From NCBI RefSeq assembly GCF_025961225.1, contig NZ_JAOQNG010000001.1, positions 347,001 to 411,000 on the forward strand: a DNA stretch of 64,000 bases, given 5' to 3'. Within the stretch, counting starts at the first letter, position 1. Each line of letters opens with the position of its first letter. Positions 10,343 through 21,282 of the stretch are shown piece after piece. The stretch comes from Azospirillum canadense (GTDB taxonomy: Bacteria; Pseudomonadota; Alphaproteobacteria; Azospirillales; Azospirillaceae). The notes below the pieces were generated by a model. That model searched no databases. It had not been told where the DNA came from and worked only from the letters and a program-made list of their open reading frames with translations. The translations under genes were made by a program, and so were the position numbers.

Positions 10343-10879
10343 ATGCCGATCGACTTCACGGCCCGCGCGAAGGGCCAAGGATTGACCGACCCCGACTACG
10401 CCTTCCTTCTGGCCGAGGAGGACACGGGCGAGCGGGTGGCGATCCATTGCGAGGCCACCTCCTACGACAAGGCCACGGCCGACCTGCGCAGCGTCGTCGC
10501 GGTGCGCATCCGCGGGACGCGCATCCTGGCCAGCCAGCACCTCGCGCTGTCCTTCTGGCCGACCGAACCGGCGGAGCCGGCGCTGGCGCGCCTGCTGCGC
10601 TTCATCGGCAACCGGCCGCTGGTCGGCTATTACCTGGACTTCACCGTGGCGATGCTCGACCGGCTGGTGCAGCCGATGATCGGCATGCCCCTGCCGAACG
10701 AGACGGTCGAGGTTTCCAGCCTCTACTACGCGCGCAAGACCAAGATTCCCGGCAAGAATGCGGTGGACCTGCGGTTGGACAGCATCCTGCGCGACCTCGA
10801 CCTGCCGCCGCGGACCGGCGACGACGCCTACGCCCACGCGCTCGCCGCGGCGATGGTGTGTTTGCGGCTGGAAGCGTAA
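10343..10879 (+). CDS. Degenerate DnaQ/PolC-like exonuclease-fold protein
   Basis: A 178-residue protein aligning with the exonuclease-fold partners of DUF294 proteins. The first catalytic motif, normally DxE, reads HCEAT (about residue 34), so the first Asp is replaced. A GYYLDFTVAML segment occupies the second motif. No clear HxxxxD third motif is seen in the C-terminal part. It may be catalytically weak or act as a binding module. ATG 10343 is preferred to GTG 10334 because GGGGAG at 10329-10334 has 8-nt spacing. It lies 35 nt after the CBS/nucleotidyltransferase gene, probably in the same operon. Confidence 0.7.
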   Translation: MPIDFTARAKGQGLTDPDYAFLLAEEDTGERVAIHCEATSYDKATADLRSVVAVRIRGTRILASQHLALSFWPTEPAEPALARLLRFIGNRPLVGYYLDFTVAMLDRLVQPMIGMPLPNETVEVSSLYYARKTKIPGKNAVDLRLDSILRDLDLPPRTGDDAYAHALAAAMVCLRLEA

Positions 10880-10888
10880 CGATGGGCG

Positions 10889-12544
10889 TCACGCCGCCTT
10901 GGGGCGGCGCAGGCCGTCGGCGGGGATGGTCAGGGTGAAGGTCGTCCCGCGCCGGTCGGCGGAGCCGCGGTCGATGTGCAGCGACGCGCTGGCCTGCTGG
11001 CTCAGCGCCTGGACCAGGACGAGCCCCAGCCCGCCGTTCTTCCGCTGCGGGCTCGGCACACCCGGCGGCAGGCCGGCGCCATTGTCGCGCACGGTCAGGC
11101 GCATGCCCTCCGGATAGGGCAGCAGCTCCACGGCCACCGTGCCGGGATGGCCGGTGGCAAAGGCGTGCAGCAGCGCGTTTGACACCAGCTCGCTGGCGAT
11201 CAGAGCGAGCGGCGTCGCCTGGTCCACGTCCACTGTCCAGGGCTCCGCCTGCACGGTCAGCCGCGCGCCGGTGGGGTTGGTGGAGCGCACCAACCCATCG
11301 CAGAGCTGGCGCAGGTAGTCGGCGAAGTCGATGCGCGCCGGCTGGTCGGAGCGGTAGAGCAGTTCCTGCATCAGGCTCATGCACTGGATGCGGCGCAGGC
11401 TTTCGTCGAAGGCGCGGCGCGCGGTGTCGTCGATGCGCGCCGCCTGCAGGCGCAGCAGGCTGCAGATGACCTGCAGGTTGTTCTTCACGCGGTGCTGCAC
11501 CTCCTTCAGCAGCACCTCCTTGTCGGTCACCGCGGATTCCAGCTGGGCGTTGGTGTGCTCCAGCTCGGCGGTGCGCTGGTGCACGCGCTCCTCCAGCGTG
11601 TCGTAGGCGTGCTGGAGCGCATCCTCCGCCTCGCGTTCGCGGCGGGTCCGCTTGATGGCCAGCGTGCCGATCGCACTCACCGCCAGCAGCGCCGCCAGCC
11701 CGTAGGTCGCGTAGGCCCACAGCCGCTCGTGCCAATGCTGCATCACGCTGGCCCGCGGGATGGCCACCTCGGCCATCAGGGTCGTGCCGTCCACGCGCCG
11801 CTCCACCGCGATCTGCGGTTCCTGTCTGGACGGGGCGGCCCCGGATGAATCTGTGGACTCATCCTCTCCGGCGGTCTCGCGCAGAAGGATGGTCCCGTCG
11901 GCCTTGCGCAGGGTGATGGAGCGCGCATAGTCCAGGTCGAAGGACTTGTAGATGTCACGGATGTAGCGCGGTGAGACCGACACCACGGCGACGCCGCGGA
12001 ACTGGCCCGGAGCGGCCTCCAGCGGGCGGGCCAGCAGGATCAGCGGCTCCTGGGTGAAGCGGGTGTTGTCCAGCGGGCCGATGAACAGCGCGTCATCGGT
12101 CTTCAGCGTCTGGAAGAAGTCCCGGTCGGCCGAACTCATGTCCGGCGTCGGAAACTGGCGCGTGGTCAGCACCGCCTTGCCGTCGCCGTCGACCAGCCAG
12201 ATCGACACGACGTAGGGCGTGCTGCGCGCGAGCGCGGTCAGGCGGTCGAAGGCCGCGCGGTCGTTCGCCAGGGGCATGCCCGGCGGCCCGGCCAGCGTGA
12301 CCGCCTGCTTCAGGATGAGGTCGCTGGTCTCCACCAGCCGGGCGGCGTGCTCGGCCACCAGCAGGCTGACGTTCCCCGCGGTGTCGCGGGCGTGGCGGAT
12401 CGACGCCTCGCGGTCGCGCCAGGCGAACAGGCCGGACAGGCCGAGCGTCAGCACGATGGCGACCGCGCAGACGATCAGCACCAGCGCCGTGCCCGGCAGC
12501 CGGTAGAGGAAGGACGGGTGGGAGCGAAGGGCGCGAAGGGGCAT
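10889..12544 (-). CDS. Membrane sensor histidine kinase, HisKA_2 type
   Basis: A 551-residue sensor kinase. Two membrane spans (about residues 13-38 and 275-297) flank a periplasmic Cache-like sensing region. A coiled coil (about 305-345) leads to a HisKA_2 dimerisation/phosphoacceptor segment KEVQHRVKNNLQV, with the phospho-His in QHR, and a HATPase_c domain containing ASELVSNALLHAF (N box) and VRDNGAGLP (G1 box). HisKA_2 kinases often pair with stand-alone or PhyR-type regulators; none is adjacent. ATG 12544 (MPLRALRSHPS) starts just before the first span. It converges on the exonuclease-like gene, with a 9-nt gap. Confidence 0.9.
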   Translation of the reverse strand: MPLRALRSHPSFLYRLPGTALVLIVCAVAIVLTLGLSGLFAWRDREASIRHARDTAGNVSLLVAEHAARLVETSDLILKQAVTLAGPPGMPLANDRAAFDRLTALARSTPYVVSIWLVDGDGKAVLTTRQFPTPDMSSADRDFFQTLKTDDALFIGPLDNTRFTQEPLILLARPLEAAPGQFRGVAVVSVSPRYIRDIYKSFDLDYARSITLRKADGTILLRETAGEDESTDSSGAAPSRQEPQIAVERRVDGTTLMAEVAIPRASVMQHWHERLWAYATYGLAALLAVSAIGTLAIKRTRREREAEDALQHAYDTLEERVHQRTAELEHTNAQLESAVTDKEVLLKEVQHRVKNNLQVICSLLRLQAARIDDTARRAFDESLRRIQCMSLMQELLYRSDQPARIDFADYLRQLCDGLVRSTNPTGARLTVQAEPWTVDVDQATPLALIASELVSNALLHAFATGHPGTVAVELLPYPEGMRLTVRDNGAGLPPGVPSPQRKNGGLGLVLVQALSQQASASLHIDRGSADRRGTTFTLTIPADGLRRPKAA

Positions 12545-12713
12545 GGAGCCGCCATGTGGTGGTCCGGTCCGGCGAAGCCAACACCCACCGTCGAGGCAAG
12601 GTTCCGTGGGTACGCCCGTTGAACCGCCCCGTTGAACCGGCAACCGCCGCCGCCTATTGTCGACGCCGAAACGGTGTGACGCGGCGCGCACCGTGCGTCA
12701 GGAGGACGGGCCC

Positions 12714-13817
12714 ATGAAGATCGACGGCGTTGCCTACCGGACCATCTGGCTGGCCAAGGACGGCTGGTCGGTCGACATCATCGACCAGACGAAGGCGCCG
12801 CACGACTTCGCCGTGGCGCGCCTGACCAGCCTGGAGGCGGCGGCACACGCCATCCGCGCCATGCTGGTGCGCGGCGCGCCCCTGATCGGCGCCACCGCCG
12901 CCTACGGCGTTGCGCTGGCCTTGCGGGCCGACCCGTCCGATGCGGCGCTGGAGCAGGCCTGCACGCTGCTGCTGGCGACCCGCCCGACCGCGGTGAACCT
13001 GCGCTGGGCGCTGGAGCGCATGCGCCGCCATCTGTCGGCCCTGCCCCCGGCGGAGCGCGCCGCCGCCGCCTACGCCGAGGCGGCGGCCGTCGCCGACGAG
13101 GACGTCGCCATCAACCGCTCCATCGGGGAGCACGGCGCCGCGCTGATCCGGCAGGTGGCGCGGGGCAAGAAGCCCGGCGAGCCGGTCAACGTGCTGACCC
13201 ACTGCAACGCCGGCTGGCTCGCCACCGTGGACTGGGGCACCGCACTGGCCCCGATCTACGTCGCTTTCGAAGAGGGCATCAATCTCCACGTCTGGGTGGA
13301 CGAGACGCGCCCGCGCAACCAGGGCGCCAGCCTGACCGCATGGGAGCTGAACCACCACGGCGTGCCGCACACGGTGATCGTGGACAACGTCGGCGGCCAC
13401 CTGATGCAGCATGGCATGGTCGACCTGTGCATCGTCGGCACCGACCGCACGACGGCGACCGGCGACGTCTGCAACAAGATCGGCACCTACCTGAAGGCGC
13501 TGGCCGCCCACGACAACGGCGTGCCCTTCTACGTGGCGCTGCCATCGCCGACCATCGACTGGGGCATGGCCGACGGCGTGAAGGAAATCCCCATCGAGGA
13601 GCGCGACCCGCGCGAGGTGACCGAGCTGACGGGCATCACCGCTGACGGCCGGATCGAAACGATCCGCGTTACCCCCGCCGGCAGCCCGGCCGCCAACTAC
13701 GGCTTCGACGTGACCCCGGCCCGTCTGGTGACGGGGCTGGTGACGGAGCGCGGCGTGTGTCCGGCAACGGAAGCTGGGCTGCTGGGGCTGTTTCCGGAGC
13801 AGCGCGCGGTGGCTTAA
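12714..13817 (+). CDS. mtnA: S-methyl-5-thioribose-1-phosphate isomerase
   Basis: A 367-residue MtnA, converting methylthioribose-1-phosphate to methylthioribulose-1-phosphate in methionine salvage. It has the eIF2B-like fold with RGAPLIG near the N terminus, the catalytic Cys164 in THCNAG and Asp244 in GTDR, and the downstream NKIGT motif. ATG 12714 has AGGAGG about 5-8 nt upstream. No other methionine salvage gene is in the window. A GC-rich palindromic element (13822-13921) follows immediately. Confidence 0.95.
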   Translation: MKIDGVAYRTIWLAKDGWSVDIIDQTKAPHDFAVARLTSLEAAAHAIRAMLVRGAPLIGATAAYGVALALRADPSDAALEQACTLLLATRPTAVNLRWALERMRRHLSALPPAERAAAAYAEAAAVADEDVAINRSIGEHGAALIRQVARGKKPGEPVNVLTHCNAGWLATVDWGTALAPIYVAFEEGINLHVWVDETRPRNQGASLTAWELNHHGVPHTVIVDNVGGHLMQHGMVDLCIVGTDRTTATGDVCNKIGTYLKALAAHDNGVPFYVALPSPTIDWGMADGVKEIPIEERDPREVTELTGITADGRIETIRVTPAGSPAANYGFDVTPARLVTGLVTERGVCPATEAGLLGLFPEQRAVA

Positions 13818-13821
13818 CTTA

Positions 13822-13921
13822 TTGCCCCCTCCCTAACCCTCCCCCGCTTTCAGCGGGAGAGGGGACTGCCGCCGCGTTGCGAATCTTCCCTCTCCCGCGA
13901 AGCGGGGGAGGGAGGGGGCAA
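13822..13921. repeat. GC-rich intergenic palindromic element, copy 1
   Basis: A 100-bp element bounded by 13-bp perfect inverted ends (TTGCCCCCTCCCT at 13822-13834, its complement at 13909-13921). Inside are two short hairpins with CCCTCCCCCGC-type arms. It fills the convergent gap between mtnA and the exonuclease gene and may serve as a bidirectional terminator. Related palindromes occur at 40524, 48689, 52635 and 56116. Confidence 0.85.
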
Positions 13922-13928
13922 GGTGGTC

Positions 13929-14576
13929 TCACCCCACCGGCTCCAGCCTCCGCCGCCGTGGCGGGTTGCCGCCCTTGCAGGGGGTGTAGCCATCGGGGGC
14001 CAGCTGGCCGAGCGTGATGCCGGTCGCCCCGGCGATTTCCCCCAGATGCTCCAGCCCCAGCGCCCGGACGGCGGCGAGCGCGATGCGGCCGCAGGCCTCG
14101 GCGTCGCTGCCGGCGCGGTGATGGTCGAGCGCGATGCCCAGGAATTCCGCCAGGTAGTTCAGCTTGTGCGCGGCCAGATGGGGCCAGGCCTTCCGCGACA
14201 GCGTCACCGTGCACAGGTAGGAGCAAACCGGCCAGTCCAACCCATAGTCGGTCAGGGTATGGCGCAGGACGCTGAGGTCGAAGGAGGCGTTGTGGGCCAG
14301 CACCAGCCGCCCCTCCAGCCGCTGGCCGAAGCGCGCCCACACCTCCGGGAATTCCGGCGCGTCGGCGACATCCTCGGCGCGCAGCCCGTGGACGGCGGTG
14401 TTGAAGGGGTTGAAGCGCATCTCCCGCGGGCGGATCAGATGCTCTTCCGTCTCCACGACCCGGCCGTCCTCGATCCAGGCCACGCCGATGGAGCAGGCGC
14501 TGGTGCGTTGCTCGTTGGCGGTTTCGAAGTCGATCGCGACCGCATGGAGTCCGGCGGGGGGCATGGGATACCGCAT
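13929..14576 (-). CDS. DnaQ-like 3'-5' exonuclease (DEDDh)
   Basis: A 215-residue DEDDh exonuclease of the DNA polymerase III epsilon family, likely acting in DNA repair or RNA/DNA trimming. Catalytic motifs are intact: DFE at residues 16-18, LAHNASFDLSVL (second Asp, about residue 100) and HHRAGSDAEA (third motif His and Asp). The C-terminal tail contains CKGGNPPRRRR, which is basic and could contact nucleic acid. ATG 14576 has GGGGG just upstream. It lies 10 nt after the Nudix gene, in a two-gene operon. Confidence 0.9.
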   Translation of the reverse strand: MRYPMPPAGLHAVAIDFETANEQRTSACSIGVAWIEDGRVVETEEHLIRPREMRFNPFNTAVHGLRAEDVADAPEFPEVWARFGQRLEGRLVLAHNASFDLSVLRHTLTDYGLDWPVCSYLCTVTLSRKAWPHLAAHKLNYLAEFLGIALDHHRAGSDAEACGRIALAAVRALGLEHLGEIAGATGITLGQLAPDGYTPCKGGNPPRRRRLEPVG

Positions 14577-14586
14577 CGATCCCCCG

Positions 14587-15177
14587 TCAGCCCAGGATCA
14601 GCCGGGTGACGTCGTCCGGCAGGTCCCCGTCCAAGGCGAGCAGGCGGACGCGCAGCAGGCTGGCCACGGCGATCGCGTCGGTGATCCCGCCGCTCTTGGC
14701 CATGTCGTAGGCTTCGGCGAAGGGCACGCGGCGCAGCTGCAGGACCTCCGTCTCGTCCGGGCAGGAGGCGCCCTGCTCCAGGCCCCAGGCCAGGAAGCAA
14801 TAGGCGGTCTCGTCGGTGATGCTGTTCGACAGGTGCAGCGTCAGGATCGGCAGCCAATGGCGCGCCGTCTGCCCCGTCTCCTCGACCAGCTCGCGCTGGG
14901 CCGACAACAGCGGGTCGACGCCCTTCTTGCCGCCGCCCTCCGGGATTTCCCAGCTGTACTGCTTCAGCGGGAAGCGGTATTGGCCGACCAGGGTCACGCA
15001 GCCGTGGTCGTCGATCGGGACGATCCCGGTCGCGAGGTGCTGCGCGTGCATGACGCCGTAGATGCCGGGGCTGCCCTTCGGGGTCAGGACATCGTGCTCG
15101 ACGACCTTCATCCAAGGATTCTCGTAGATCGGTTTGGTGTTCAGGACGGTCCAGGGATTGCCGGTCATGTGCGGCAC
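14587..15177 (-). CDS. Nudix hydrolase, ADP-ribose pyrophosphatase-like
   Basis: A 196-residue Nudix enzyme, probably cleaving ADP-ribose or a related nucleoside diphosphate. The Nudix box reads GGKKGVDPLLSAQRELVEET, with REL-EE intact and Asp in place of the usual first Glu. A WEIPEGG sequence just before it is typical of ADP-ribose pyrophosphatases. Start GTG 15177 is favoured because GGAG sits 8 nt upstream; ATG 15168 is the alternative. It is first in an operon with the exonuclease. Confidence 0.88.
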   Translation of the reverse strand: MPHMTGNPWTVLNTKPIYENPWMKVVEHDVLTPKGSPGIYGVMHAQHLATGIVPIDDHGCVTLVGQYRFPLKQYSWEIPEGGGKKGVDPLLSAQRELVEETGQTARHWLPILTLHLSNSITDETAYCFLAWGLEQGASCPDETEVLQLRRVPFAEAYDMAKSGGITDAIAVASLLRVRLLALDGDLPDDVTRLILG

Positions 15178-15541
15178 GCCGAAACTCCATCGGGGTGGGG
15201 CGGGGCGGGGTGGGGCGGGGTTGAGGCCAGACGAACTATAGGGTGCGACCGGCGATGCTGCAACGCGGGGCCGACGTCCGCCCCCGCGATCACCGCGATG
15301 TCCCGCCGCCCGACCGGTTTTTCTACGCCAACAAAAAGCCGCGCGAACGGTCGGGACGGCCGGGTCCGTTCAGGATACATTTCGTAAAATTTGCGGTTTA
15401 TCGAAGACATTCGTGATGTGATATTTTGTTACAACTTATGCAAAGATCAGTTTCTTGACAGGCGGAATGTTGGGGAATACCTCTATATTGAGAGGTAATC
15501 GCGATTTGCAGGGATTGATAACCGCATTTCGCTAAAATGCC
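15178..15541. promoter_or_regulatory. AT-rich intergenic region with promoter-like and palindromic sequence
   Basis: This 364-bp gap separates divergent genes. Its left part is GC-rich with a G/C tract (15194-15223). From about 15376 to 15541 it is strikingly AT-rich for this genome. TTGACA at 15455-15460 is a perfect -35 box toward the methyltransferase gene, although no good -10 lies at 17 nt. A 7-bp-arm inverted repeat, TACCTCT(15478-15484)-ATATTG-AGAGGTA(15491-15497), lies just downstream and could be an operator. Confidence 0.45.
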
Positions 15542-16609
15542 ATGCGGGTGGTGTGGAGGGCCGGCTTGGACCTTCGGGAGCGGGAGCGCTGGCGCAACAC
15601 GGATTGGCGCCATCCGGACTGGCGGACGAAGGTCGCCGCCTGGTGGGAAGGCTATGACCTGTCCGCCCTGGCCCGCGCGTCCCAGGCCGCCGCCATCGCC
15701 CGGCGCTCGCTTCCCGGTCCGGTCGAGAGCATCGGCGCCGCTCCCGCCGGTGCCGCGGCCGGCGGACCTCCGCCCGACAGCCCGGACACGGCCGCGAACC
15801 CGGAGTTGGAGCGGCTGGAGACGTTGCAACTCGACCGACAAGGCGAGCCGGTCTGGTCCGTGGCCCGCAGCGAGGGGGCGCAGATGCTCTGGGGCGACGA
15901 CGCCGTCGGCCCGGGCGACGCCCAGTGGATGGTCGACGCCGTCCGCCCCTTCGGGTTGAACCCGGCCAAGAGCGTGCTGGACCTGAGCGCCGGGCTCGGC
16001 GGGGCCGCGCGCGGAATCGTCGGCAGCTACGACACCTGGGTCACCGGGCTGGAAAGCTCGCCGCTGCTGGCGAAGCTGGGCATGGACCGGTCGAAGGCGC
16101 TGGGATTGTCGAAGAAGGCGCCTATCGGCCACTACGACCCGGAGCATTTCAACCAGGCGGGCTCTTTCGACCTCGTGATGGCCGACCGGCTGCTGCACCG
16201 GGTGCGCGACAAGGAGGTGTTCCTCGACCGCGTCTGCGAGTGCGTGAAGCCCAAGGGGGGCGTTCTGCTGTTCGATTACGTGATCGAGGGCACGCCCAAC
16301 AGCTGGGACCACTGGAACGGCTGGCGCGACGCGGAGCCCATGGAGGTCTACCCCTGGTCCACGGCGCGGATGGCGGACGAGCTGATCCAGCGCAACCTGG
16401 ACGTCCGCATCACCGAGGATCTGACGCAGCTGCACCGCCGGCAGGTGGTGGACCGCGTCCGCCGACTGGGCGAGGCGCTGACGGTCGCGATCCCCGACGC
16501 CCGCCTGCTGAAGGCGCTCGGCCGCGAACTGGCCTTGTGGTGGGCCCGGCTGCGTGTGCTCGGCAACGGCCTGCGCTTCTGCCGCTACGTCGCCATGCGC
16601 CCGGCGTGA
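15542..16609 (+). CDS. SAM-dependent methyltransferase of unknown substrate
   Basis: A 355-residue protein with a class I methyltransferase core. Motif I is LDLSAGLGG (about residues 144-152); FDLVMADRLLHRV (about 210-222) and KPKGGVLLFDYV (about 238-249) follow in motif IV and VI positions. An N-terminal extension of about 100 residues (Trp/Arg-rich, then an Ala/Pro linker) is not part of the core. The C-terminal 90 residues are helical and basic. Start ATG 15542 lies right after the AT-rich promoter-like region. It converges on the binding protein gene, with a 17-nt gap. Confidence 0.78.
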   Translation: MRVVWRAGLDLRERERWRNTDWRHPDWRTKVAAWWEGYDLSALARASQAAAIARRSLPGPVESIGAAPAGAAAGGPPPDSPDTAANPELERLETLQLDRQGEPVWSVARSEGAQMLWGDDAVGPGDAQWMVDAVRPFGLNPAKSVLDLSAGLGGAARGIVGSYDTWVTGLESSPLLAKLGMDRSKALGLSKKAPIGHYDPEHFNQAGSFDLVMADRLLHRVRDKEVFLDRVCECVKPKGGVLLFDYVIEGTPNSWDHWNGWRDAEPMEVYPWSTARMADELIQRNLDVRITEDLTQLHRRQVVDRVRRLGEALTVAIPDARLLKALGRELALWWARLRVLGNGLRFCRYVAMRPA

Positions 16610-16626
16610 TTGGGCCGTCCGGGTCG

Positions 16627-17958
16627 TCACGAACAAGCCCGCACCACCACCTTCCGCTCGGCGGCGAACTTGCGGGCGGAGTCTTCGACCAGCCCCCGGA
16701 TCAGGGCGCGGCGCGGTTCGATGCGGTCGGAGACGACGCGCCAGCGCCGGCCATCCCACTGCTGCACCCACAGGGGCGTCATGCCCTCATGGTCGGCGCA
16801 GGTCGTGCGCAGCGGCAGCATGAAGCCGTCCAGGCCGAGCGCGGCCAGACGTTCCGCGGTCAGGTCCAGGTGGTCGAAGCCCCAGGCGACCTGCGCGCCG
16901 GTCAGTGGCTTGCGCCCGTGCTGGCCTTGCGCGGTGCGGATGGCCTCGACCAGCACCGCGGCGTTGAAGACGCCCCGGTTGTACAGAACCGTGCCGACCT
17001 GCGCGGGGTCGCCGGCGCCCAGCCCGCGGGCGAGGACCTGGGCCTTGATGGCGCGGATCACCGGGTGGTCGGCACCGGCCGCATGGAAGGCGATGGCCTT
17101 GTAGCCGACGGCGGCGGGGCCGACCGGGACCACGTCCTGCTCCGACCCGGCCCACCAGACCCCGATCATGCGGTCGGCCGGGAAGCCGGCCGCCGCCGCC
17201 TCGCGCAGGGCGGTGGAGTTCTGCACACCCCAGCCCCACAGGACGACGTAGTCCGGGCGGTATTGCCGGGCGATCTGCATCCAGACCGCCTTCTGGTCCA
17301 GCCCCGGCGGGGCGACGGGGTAGCTGCGCATCTCGAACCCGAAGCGGGCGCGCAGGGCCTCCAGCATCGGCAGCGGCTCCTTGCCGAAGGCGCTGTCGTG
17401 GTAGAGGTAGGCGATCCGGCGCCCACGCAGCTGCTCGGTCCCGCCGAGCTGCGTGGCGATGTAGCTGACGGCGGCGTCGACGCCCGTCCAATAGCTGGCC
17501 GGGGCGTTGACGGCAAAGGCGAAGACCCGCCCGTCCGACAGGTCGGCCCGCCCATAGCCGGAGGCGAAGACCGGGATGCGGTCGGTCGCGCTGCGTTCGA
17601 CCAGGGCGTTGGTGATGCCGGTGGACAGGGACAGCACGGCCGCCGCGCCGGTCGGCCCCTTGGCCTTCAGCCGCTCGTAGCAGTCCACGCCCCGGTCTGT
17701 GATGTAGCCGGTGTCGCACTCCTCCAGCGCGATCGGCACGCCGCCGATGCCGCCGTCGCGCTGGTTGACCAGGGCGATGTAGTCGGCCACCCCGTCTGCG
17801 AAGGGAATGCCGTAGGGCGCGTAGGGGCCGGTGCGGTAGACGAGGTGCGGGAAGAACTGCGCATCCGGGGGAATGTCCGCAGCGGTGGTGGTGCCAAGCG
17901 GCGCCAGGAGGAACAGGGCCGCCAGCAGGCCGGTCAGGCAGTGCGCGCGCGTCCCCAT
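16627..17958 (-). CDS. ABC transporter substrate-binding protein (Peripla_BP_6 type)
   Basis: A 443-residue periplasmic binding protein of the branched-chain amino acid/amide (LivJ/UrtA-like) class. A signal peptide (1 to about 26, ending TTTAA) is followed by a two-lobed periplasmic domain with GVADYIALVNQRDGGIGG and RRIAYLYHDSAFGKE. The GRADLSDGRVFAFAVNAPAS region is typical of the family. No permease or ATPase gene is adjacent, so it may act as an orphan receptor or supply a distant transporter. ATG 17958 has GGGGGA about 5 nt upstream. Confidence 0.86.
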   Translation of the reverse strand: MGTRAHCLTGLLAALFLLAPLGTTTAADIPPDAQFFPHLVYRTGPYAPYGIPFADGVADYIALVNQRDGGIGGVPIALEECDTGYITDRGVDCYERLKAKGPTGAAAVLSLSTGITNALVERSATDRIPVFASGYGRADLSDGRVFAFAVNAPASYWTGVDAAVSYIATQLGGTEQLRGRRIAYLYHDSAFGKEPLPMLEALRARFGFEMRSYPVAPPGLDQKAVWMQIARQYRPDYVVLWGWGVQNSTALREAAAAGFPADRMIGVWWAGSEQDVVPVGPAAVGYKAIAFHAAGADHPVIRAIKAQVLARGLGAGDPAQVGTVLYNRGVFNAAVLVEAIRTAQGQHGRKPLTGAQVAWGFDHLDLTAERLAALGLDGFMLPLRTTCADHEGMTPLWVQQWDGRRWRVVSDRIEPRRALIRGLVEDSARKFAAERKVVVRACS

Positions 17959-17980
17959 GCTGTTCCCCCGCCCCGTCCGG

Positions 17981-18038
17981 TTTTAGTTAGGCCCATTTTA
18001 GTATGGGCCCATTTTAGTATGAATTGGGGGCTTTTAGT
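17981..18038. repeat. Short direct-repeat array (TTTTAGT units)
   Basis: Four TTTTAGT units start at 17981, 17996, 18012 and 18032. The middle two are part of a perfect 16-bp tandem duplication (17990-18005 and 18006-18021; unit GGCCCATTTTAGTATG). It lies between the binding protein start and acnA, so it may be a regulatory binding array. Confidence 0.7.
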
Positions 18039-18130
18039 ACGAATAGAGCGGTCCTCCTACCTCTTCGGTTTCCGGCCCTTTGAAGGGCTACGGCACAGGC
18101 ACTAAATCAGGCGCTTGAGACTTGCGGCGG

Positions 18131-18186
18131 CCAATGCGCCCGCCGGGCGCTGCACAAACCAATGCGCCCGCCGGCCGCCGCACAAA
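18131..18186. repeat. 28-bp tandem repeat upstream of acnA
   Basis: Two adjacent 28-bp units (18131-18158 and 18159-18186) differ at only two positions. Each starts CCAATGCGCCCGCCGG and ends GCACAAA. The array ends 38 nt before the acnA start codon, in its 5' leader or promoter. Confidence 0.85.
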
Positions 18187-18224
18187 AATGAACCAAAGGC
18201 CCAACGAGCCATAGGAGGGGTACC

Positions 18225-20915
<2,691 letters not shown>

Positions 20916-21006
20916 ACTCTTCGCACACACTTGAAGCGCTGCGGCAAAATGAAAGGATCGCTTTCCAAGTCTTGACGGAAGCGGCCCAGTGGCCTTAGGA
21001 TTGAAG

Positions 21007-21037
21007 ACGCGGCCGGGGAGACCATCCCCGGCCGCGT
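21007..21037. terminator. Strong hairpin downstream of acnA
   Basis: A 13-bp perfect stem (21007-21019 with 21025-21037, arm ACGCGGCCGGGGA) and a 5-nt loop. Only two T residues follow, so it may be a weak terminator or an mRNA 3'-stabilising structure. Confidence 0.6.
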
Positions 21038-21072
21038 TGACTCTCCGATCCTCTGCGCGTGTTGAGCATCCG

Positions 21073-21282
21073 ATGCCGAACCTGCAAGACATCATCGACA
21101 ACCCCGAAGCGCTGCAAGCTTCCGTTCAGAGGATGATGAACTATCGCGGCAGCCGTTGCGAAGTCAGCCTCAACCATGGCATCCGCACGACGGAGGAGCT
21201 GGACCAACTGGTCCGCAGCGCGCCCGCCGACGTCGTGGACATCAAGGCCTATCAACGCATCCTGGGCATCGACGCCGAATGA
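21073..21282 (+). CDS. Small hypothetical protein, first gene of unknown pair
   Basis: A 69-residue protein I do not recognise. It is hydrophilic, with one Cys (YRGSRCEVSLNHG) and a probable helical end (DVVDIKAYQRILGID). ATG 21073 begins MPNLQDIIDNPEAL; the upstream part of the frame overlaps the acnA hairpin and looks non-coding. Its TGA overlaps the ATG of the next gene (ATGA), so the two are translationally coupled. Function is unknown. Confidence 0.6.
   Translation: MPNLQDIIDNPEALQASVQRMMNYRGSRCEVSLNHGIRTTEELDQLVRSAPADVVDIKAYQRILGIDAE

Noticed and set aside
12615..12639. CCCGTTGAACCG direct repeat before mtnA as a riboswitch
   Set aside because: Only two short units; no SAM or other riboswitch fold recognised.
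18131..18186. Possible CRISPR-like repeat
   Set aside because: Only two directly adjacent 28-bp units, no spacer and no cas genes.
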